9,319 nt of DNA from an uncultured Elusimicrobiales bacterium (GTDB taxonomy: Bacteria > Elusimicrobiota > Elusimicrobia > Elusimicrobiales > Elusimicrobiaceae). The notes under the pieces are model-generated. The model was not told where the DNA came from. It did not search any database and was given only the letters and a program-made list of their open reading frames with translations. Both the position numbers and the translations under genes were made by a program. The stretch is taken from the NCBI GenBank assembly GCA_905235355.1, contig CAJOLM010000082.1:1-9319 (forward strand), given 5' to 3'. Of this stretch, positions 5,701-9,319 are shown in pieces. The stretch's first letter is position 1. The number at the start of each line of letters is the position of its first letter.

Positions 5701-5837
5701 GTGTGAGAAAACTCTGCGCTAATCCCAGGGATATACATTCGTTAAATGGGAAAGCCTTACCGGTCTAGGCTAGGGGTATTGCCCTGGCGTATGGTACCAA
5801 GCAAGATGATATAGTGTGGTCAACGCACAAAACCCCC
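5685..5837. other. Structured region of nested and competing inverted repeats (candidate small RNA or mobile-element ends)
   Basis: The outer stem pairs GGGGG (5689-5693) plus TTTTGTGTG (5697-5705) with CGCACAAAA (5824-5832) plus CCCCC (5833-5837): 14 pairs, one of them G-U, with a 3-nt bulge. Inside, CCAGGG (5725-5730) pairs with CCCTGG (5782-5787), enclosing AGCCT (5753-5757)/AGGCT (5767-5771) and a weak CATT/AATG hairpin. There is no open reading frame of note. I see no match to tRNA, tmRNA, SRP RNA or RNase P RNA motifs. No convincing promoter was found on either strand, so transcription is unproven. Confidence 0.3.
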
Positions 5838-5851
5838 GCCGGGTGGCGGGG
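5829..5851 (-). terminator. Intrinsic terminator of the plsY-gpsA-HU operon
   Basis: On the minus strand CCCCGCC (5845-5851), loop ACCC, GGCGGGG (5834-5840), then G and TTTT. It begins 10 nt after the HU stop codon. Confidence 0.8.
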
Positions 5852-5861
5852 AAACGTTTTG

Positions 5862-6125
5862 CTATTTCTTCAGTAAATTGCCGGAGGGTTTAAAGCGGAC
5901 CTTTTCTTTGGCGGGTACTTGCACTTTTTCGCCCGTTTTGGGATTGTGGCGCGTGACAGGGCGCGCGGTCTTTAAATGAAAAGTACCAAAGTTGCTGATG
6001 ACTACTTTTCCGTCGCGTTTAAGACCGTGCTTGATAATTTCAAACACTTTATCTACCGATAGTTTGGCTTGTTTTTTATCCAGCACATGCCGGGTCAAAT
6101 GGCGAATTACATCATCTTTATTCAT
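5862..6125 (-). CDS. HU/IHF-family nucleoid DNA-binding protein
   Basis: 87 residues, close to the usual 90. It starts MNKDDVIRHLTRH, followed by the dimerising helices, then VVISNFGTFHLKTARP (41-56), the DNA-binding beta-arm with RHNPKTGEKVQVP (59-71; Pro62 is the DNA-intercalating proline) and FKPSGNLL near the end. Such proteins bind DNA as dimers in the minor groove and bend it. HU and IHF subunits cannot be told apart with confidence from this sequence; HU is the safer name. AGGAA (6131-6135) overlaps the gpsA stop codon and sits 5 nt before the ATG, so the gene is translated from the plsY-gpsA transcript and ends that operon. Placement after lipid genes is unusual but no function should be read into it. 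Confidence 0.95.
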   Translation of the reverse strand: MNKDDVIRHLTRHVLDKKQAKLSVDKVFEIIKHGLKRDGKVVISNFGTFHLKTARPVTRHNPKTGEKVQVPAKEKVRFKPSGNLLKK

Positions 6126-6133
6126 ATTCTTTC

Positions 6134-7138
6134 CTATTTATTACCGCGATCTACAAAGCCCATAGCATGCAAGAGAACGTGCGGTTTTTTACCTTGGCAG
6201 ATAAGCTGCCAAATGGCATCAATAATGGGGGTATTTAGATTATTTTTGCGGGCAATATCATAGACGCTCTGCACGGAGTTGACGCCTTCTGCAATCGTGC
6301 CTACTTCTTTTTTGGCTTCTTCTAAAGAAAGCCCCGCGCCCAGTTTCTCACCCAAGCGGCGGTTGCGGGAAATGGCAGACATACAGGTCAAAATCGCGTC
6401 GCCAAATCCTGCTAAACTATAGACGGTTTCTGCCTGACCGCCTTGGCTAACCAGCACCGCGGTCATTTCTTGCAGGGCTTGGGTAATGAGCGCGGCTTTG
6501 GTATTGGCACCGTCGCCAATGCCGTCAATTACGCCCGCACCAATAGCCAGTACGTTTTTAATCGCGCCGCCATATTCTACGCCGCGGCGGTCGGTCGCGG
6601 GGACCATGATAATCGGGTCTCCGTTAAAAACCGGCGCAATTTCTTGCACCAGCGCCGTATCTTTACCCGCCAGCATAATTTTGGTCGGCACATTTTGCGC
6701 TACTTCCAAAGCAAAGCTCGGTCCGCTAAAAGCGAGTACTTTGTCTTTTAGTTGCGGCAGTTCTTCTTCTATGATTTCGCAAATTGTTTTGAAGGTTTTA
6801 TCTTCAATACCTTTAGACGCACTTACCACCGGCAGCACTTTGCCGTTTAGCAGCGGCTTTAATTGCTCGCGGCAGAAGGAGCGTATGGCTTTAGAGGAAA
6901 TGACAAATACCAGCATATCGCTGTCCTGCACGGCTTCTTGGACATTTCCGGTCAAGCGGATATTGTCATGCAATTTAAAATTGGGGATATTCGGGTGACC
7001 GCCCTGTGTGCGCAGCACATTGAGCAGCTGCTCATTGTACTCCCACAAGGATACTTGATAGCCTTTTTTAGCCAGGTGTTGGGCGATGACGCTGCCCCAA
7101 ATGCCAGCCCCGAAAACAGTAATCTTATTTATGTTCAT
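6134..7138 (-). CDS. gpsA: Glycerol-3-phosphate dehydrogenase [NAD(P)+] GpsA
   Basis: Reduces dihydroxyacetone phosphate to sn-glycerol-3-phosphate, the backbone for phospholipids. 334 residues from ATG 7138, normal for the family. Seen: the Rossmann loop GAGIWG (10-15), SASKGIED (106-113), the GPSFALEVA signature (139-147), catalytic Lys194 in GGAIKN, DGANTKAAL (209-217), and the C-terminal AGFGDAILTC...SRNRRLG block, where GLGDL has become GFGDA. The frame is open to a TTG at 7162, but the conserved core begins right after MNINK and ATG 7138 gives the usual length. That ATG lies inside the end of plsY (14-bp overlap, different frame), preceded only by AGAG, so translation is probably coupled to plsY. 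The product of this enzyme is the substrate of PlsY. Confidence 0.97.
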   Translation of the reverse strand: MNINKITVFGAGIWGSVIAQHLAKKGYQVSLWEYNEQLLNVLRTQGGHPNIPNFKLHDNIRLTGNVQEAVQDSDMLVFVISSKAIRSFCREQLKPLLNGKVLPVVSASKGIEDKTFKTICEIIEEELPQLKDKVLAFSGPSFALEVAQNVPTKIMLAGKDTALVQEIAPVFNGDPIIMVPATDRRGVEYGGAIKNVLAIGAGVIDGIGDGANTKAALITQALQEMTAVLVSQGGQAETVYSLAGFGDAILTCMSAISRNRRLGEKLGAGLSLEEAKKEVGTIAEGVNSVQSVYDIARKNNLNTPIIDAIWQLICQGKKPHVLLHAMGFVDRGNK

Positions 7139-7748
7139 TTCTCTTTTTGGCGCCGTCTTCAAATTTCAGCTCTTTTTGAGCCAGCAGGCGTTTGATATTC
7201 GGAATATGTTTGTAAATGACAAGCAGCCCAATGGCTGTTACCATGATATTGACCGTCATGGGGTGATGCCCGATAAAAAAGCTGGTTGCCGGCAAGACCA
7301 CACAAGCCGTGATAGAGCCTATAGAAATACGTCCCCACAAGGCCACGCAAATCACAAAGGCAATAAAGGCCAGTGCCGTCGGGATAGGCAGCAAGGCGGT
7401 AAATACGCCGCAAGAGGTAGCCACGCCTTTTCCACCGCGGAATTTCAAATAAATTGTCCACATGTGGCCCAAAATGGCAATCGTGCCGCACAAAATAGCC
7501 GGCCAATAGGTATCCGGAAAGAGATACAGGGCTAAACTGGTGGGGATAAAACCTTTCAGCCCGTCTACGAGAAAGGTGCAAATCCCGGCCCATTTACCGA
7601 CGATACGATACACATTAGCCGCGCCGGGGTTGCCGGAGCCATGCTCCCGGATATCAATCCCCATTACTTTGCGGGCGATTAGGTAACCGGTAGGTACAGC
7701 CCCGAGAAAATAACTAAACAAAACGAGTAAAAGGACTTTTATAGTCAT
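7125..7748 (-). CDS. plsY: Acyl-phosphate:glycerol-3-phosphate 1-O-acyltransferase PlsY
   Basis: Integral inner-membrane enzyme that moves an acyl group from acyl-phosphate (made by PlsX) to glycerol-3-phosphate, giving lysophosphatidate. 207 residues with several hydrophobic segments. Seen: the first helix with SYFLGAVPTGYL (12-23), motif HGSGNPGAANVYR (36-48), the GH...YLKFRGGKGVAT block (94-111) with its GGKG phosphate-binding loop, and the HIPNIKRLL C-terminal motif (181-189). The C-terminal tail of about 17 residues is charged and slightly long. It is the first gene of the plsY-gpsA-HU operon. There is no Shine-Dalgarno; TATAAT lies 6 nt before the ATG. No other in-frame start would keep the conserved first helix, so this start is well supported. 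plsX is not in the window. Confidence 0.96.
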   Translation of the reverse strand: MTIKVLLLVLFSYFLGAVPTGYLIARKVMGIDIREHGSGNPGAANVYRIVGKWAGICTFLVDGLKGFIPTSLALYLFPDTYWPAILCGTIAILGHMWTIYLKFRGGKGVATSCGVFTALLPIPTALAFIAFVICVALWGRISIGSITACVVLPATSFFIGHHPMTVNIMVTAIGLLVIYKHIPNIKRLLAQKELKFEDGAKKRNEHK

Positions 7749-7754
7749 ATATGT

Positions 7755-7760
7755 ATTATA
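7755..7760 (-). promoter_or_regulatory. -10 element of the plsY-gpsA-HU operon, 6 nt before the ATG
   Basis: Perfect TATAAT on the minus strand, in the context TTTATATAATACATATATG. A start point 7 nt downstream is position 7748, the A of the plsY ATG, so the mRNA would be leaderless. No good -35 lies 16-18 nt upstream (CCCCTT at 17 nt). Confidence 0.5.
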
Positions 7761-7801
7761 TAAAGTTTAAGGGCTAAAAGGGGGATAAAATGCAATATCC
7801 C

Positions 7802-7829
7802 CTGGCAAAGAACGGCTTTTTTATATACA
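7802..7829 (+). promoter_or_regulatory. Possible promoter of the serine protease gene
   Basis: CTGGCA (7802-7807), 16-nt spacer, TATACA (7824-7829), each four of six consensus matches. An imperfect stem (AGGGGGATA 7779-7787 with TATCCCCT 7796-7803, one bulged G) lies just upstream in the 103-bp gap between the divergent plsY and protease genes. The ribosome binding site is weak: AAGGG at 7839-7843. Confidence 0.3.
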
Positions 7830-7851
7830 CTAAAGAAAAAGGGTAATCCGT

Positions 7852-8856
7852 ATGAAAAGACTTTTGATTTTCGGGCTGATGAGTGTCAGTATCGGGCTAT
7901 GGGCGGTGCAGGCGGAAGAAGAGCCGCTGTTTAGCGCGGAGGATTTTGCCAATCAAAGTGTGATTGTCGTGCAAAGTGACCGCTATAGCCAACAATGCCA
8001 AGCCGTGCGCATTACCCCGCAATGGTATTTGACCGCTGCACATTGTGTGATACCTACCTGTAATAAGGAGTGCGAGATCAGCGTGCAGTTACTACAGGGA
8101 AAACTAGAGGTGCAAGCTACGCTGCATCACTCTACGGCAGATCCGCATGTGTTTGCGCATTATCCCAAAAGTGGCAACAAGGTACGCTCCGATATTGCGC
8201 TCATCCGGTTTAACCCGAAAGATACGGACTTTTCTATTTACGATACCAAGAGCAAACAGCCGCTGGCTATGAAGGATTTTAAGCGGCTTTTAAACCGCTC
8301 CGAATATCGCGACGAGCGCAGCCATTGGTACGCCCTGGAAAATGCCCGCCCGACCATTTACAGTATCACTAATACCGTCAATCGCCAGCTACAACTGCCT
8401 GTCATGGTGCCGGATTTGCGGCCCGACGGGATATATTTTCAAACAATGGGGGGAGACGGATTTTATTATTTTACAGAGCTGCGTTATTATATGGGGCGCA
8501 ATTTCGGCGTGCGCAAAGGACAAAGCGGCAGCGGGGTTGTCTTCCCCGGCGGTGCTATTGTGGGGGTAGTATCTGCCAGTTTAAATACTACAGGTCGTAT
8601 CGTGATGTATGACAGCCAAAATAATCCCATTGGGAGCATCCCCTATTCTTCAGATTATTTTGTATTTACACCTATCAGCCGTGACAATGAGGCGTTCATC
8701 AATGCGACTATTAAGTCTGTGCCGAAGTCGGGTGTGTTGCCCCGTATCGTACCTATCAATACGGCCTATGCCAAGCAGACCTCTGCCAAGGTGCAGGACG
8801 TGTTTGGCGAGTTTGCTTCCAGCGACGAAGTTCTGTCTGTTAAAGCGAAAGAGTAA
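7852..8856 (+). CDS. Secreted trypsin-like (S1 family) serine protease
   Basis: 334 residues. A type I signal peptide ends near AVQA (residue 21), so the protein is exported. The chymotrypsin-fold triad is visible: His64 in LTAAHC (60-65), Asp114 in RSDIALIRF, and Ser225 in KGQSGSG (222-228). Cys65 next to the catalytic His can pair with Cys49, as in trypsins; Cys70 and Cys74 form a second possible pair. Between Asp and Ser lies an unusually long region (about 110 residues) rich in Tyr and Arg. About 60 residues after the core have no recognised domain and no membrane anchor. The Ser motif is GQSGSG rather than GDSGGP: position -1 is Gln, as in bacterial glutamyl endopeptidase-like and phage-type S1 members, so substrate preference cannot be called. 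Single gene, divergent from plsY, convergent with miaA. Confidence 0.92.
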   Translation: MKRLLIFGLMSVSIGLWAVQAEEEPLFSAEDFANQSVIVVQSDRYSQQCQAVRITPQWYLTAAHCVIPTCNKECEISVQLLQGKLEVQATLHHSTADPHVFAHYPKSGNKVRSDIALIRFNPKDTDFSIYDTKSKQPLAMKDFKRLLNRSEYRDERSHWYALENARPTIYSITNTVNRQLQLPVMVPDLRPDGIYFQTMGGDGFYYFTELRYYMGRNFGVRKGQSGSGVVFPGGAIVGVVSASLNTTGRIVMYDSQNNPIGSIPYSSDYFVFTPISRDNEAFINATIKSVPKSGVLPRIVPINTAYAKQTSAKVQDVFGEFASSDEVLSVKAKE

Positions 8857-9319
8857 TTGTGTGCACTAATTTTTCTACGTTAAAGTCCTGCGGGTGTGTT
8901 AAATCCAGCCGCAGGGCATTTTTATAACGGTTAAACCAAGTGCGCTGCCGCTTGGCGTATTGGAGGGTGAGTGTGATGATTTTTTCCAGCACCTCTTGAC
9001 GGGAAATTTCCCCGTTTAGCCATTGTATAATTTGCGGGTAGCCTAAACTTTTTAAGGCCGGGCAATCCGGCGCAGCCCCGGTGGAGAGCAGCGCGCGCGT
9101 TTCCGTAGCCATGGGATCTAACATGGCTTGCGTGCGCGTTTCAATGCGCTGATTAAGCAGGTCCTTATCCCAATTTAAATAGACAAATAGCGCTTTTTCT
9201 GACGGGAAATCCCCGTGAAAAGTGCCCTTGCGCAGTTGCGAGGCAGGCTGCCCGGCAAGCAGGCTGATTTCCAGCGCGCGCATGGTGCGTTGAATATTGG
9301 CTGGCGGAATTTGTGCAGC
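8840..9319 (-). CDS. miaA: tRNA dimethylallyltransferase MiaA (partial, N-terminus beyond right edge)
   Basis: Adds a dimethylallyl group from dimethylallyl diphosphate to N6 of A37 in tRNAs that read codons beginning with U. Only the C-terminal 159 codons are here, about half of the usual 300. Seen: PPANIQRTMRALEI at the left of the fragment (the conserved R-(A/T)-x-RALE element), a G-T-F-H...PSEKALFVYLNWDKDLLNQRIETR block, LKSLGYPQIIQWLNGE and the late AKRQRTWFNR motif. The P-loop and catalytic Asp/Thr lie outside. The frame is open from the edge. Its last 17 bp overlap the end of the convergent protease gene and no terminator separates them. With RlmN and QueC it is the third nucleobase-modification-related gene of the window, but it is on the other strand and not co-transcribed with them. 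Confidence 0.95.
   Translation of the reverse strand, partial: AAQIPPANIQRTMRALEISLLAGQPASQLRKGTFHGDFPSEKALFVYLNWDKDLLNQRIETRTQAMLDPMATETRALLSTGAAPDCPALKSLGYPQIIQWLNGEISRQEVLEKIITLTLQYAKRQRTWFNRYKNALRLDLTHPQDFNVEKLVHTITLSL

Noticed and set aside
5701..5740. GTGTGAG as a group II intron 5' end
   Set aside because: The boundary motif is short and common, and no domain V-like hairpin or reverse transcriptase is present downstream.
5721..5771. tRNA-like or tmRNA-like T-loop (ATTCGTTAAAT)
   Set aside because: No proper five-pair T-stem, no acceptor stem and no CCA or anticodon arm can be built around it.
7086..7535. Plus-strand frame of 149 residues opposite plsY and gpsA
   Set aside because: Antisense to two well-supported genes with all family motifs; low-complexity product and no ribosome binding site context.
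7803..7817. Sigma-54-like site TGGCAAAGAACGGC upstream of the protease
   Set aside because: The GG and GC elements are 9 rather than 10 nt apart and the second half (TTGC) is poor.

Overview
The window looks like chromosomal DNA of a free-living or gut bacterium with a Gram-negative envelope: it encodes a lipobox lipoprotein, three proteins with type I signal peptides and a type IV pilin-like protein. Base composition is intermediate. The pilin (leader of only four residues, FTLIE start, several cysteines, a CKSLG segment near the C-terminus) resembles the many pilin-like genes of Elusimicrobium and its gut relatives. I therefore infer Elusimicrobiota with moderate confidence; no rRNA or other marker in the window settles it.

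Left part (1-1821, minus strand): a divergent phosphohexomutase cut by the left edge, preceded by a pilin-like gene. A 113-bp AT-rich promoter region (1822-1934) separates the pilin from a tight plus-strand cluster: rlmN (23S rRNA/tRNA adenine C2-methylation), a small lipoprotein, queC (queuosine precursor synthesis) and a small exported helical protein. The gaps are 9, 2 and 1 nt, so one transcript is likely. It pairs two translation-related nucleobase-modifying or precursor enzymes with two envelope proteins. A separately promoted exported ankyrin-repeat protein follows (4683-5324), with an inverted repeat between its probable start point and its ribosome binding site.

Middle (5325-5861): 537 bp without an intact gene. 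It holds an intrinsic terminator, a perfect 26-bp hairpin, a relic of a zinc-ribbon transposase on the minus strand, a second terminator-like hairpin, and about 150 bp of nested and competing inverted repeats. This is the least explained and most interesting part of the window.

Right part: a minus-strand operon plsY-gpsA-HU. GpsA makes glycerol-3-phosphate and PlsY acylates it, so together they supply lysophosphatidate for membrane lipids; the HU-like nucleoid protein is transcribed last and ends at a clear terminator. Divergent from plsY is a secreted trypsin-like serine protease. Its 3' end overlaps by 17 bp the 3' end of a convergent miaA (tRNA A37 prenylation), which runs off the right edge.

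Two minus-strand genes, the mutase and plsY, have a perfect TATAAT 10 and 6 nt before the ATG and no Shine-Dalgarno sequence, which predicts leaderless or nearly leaderless mRNAs. The mutase also has unusual substitutions in both its catalytic serine loop and its metal-binding loop.
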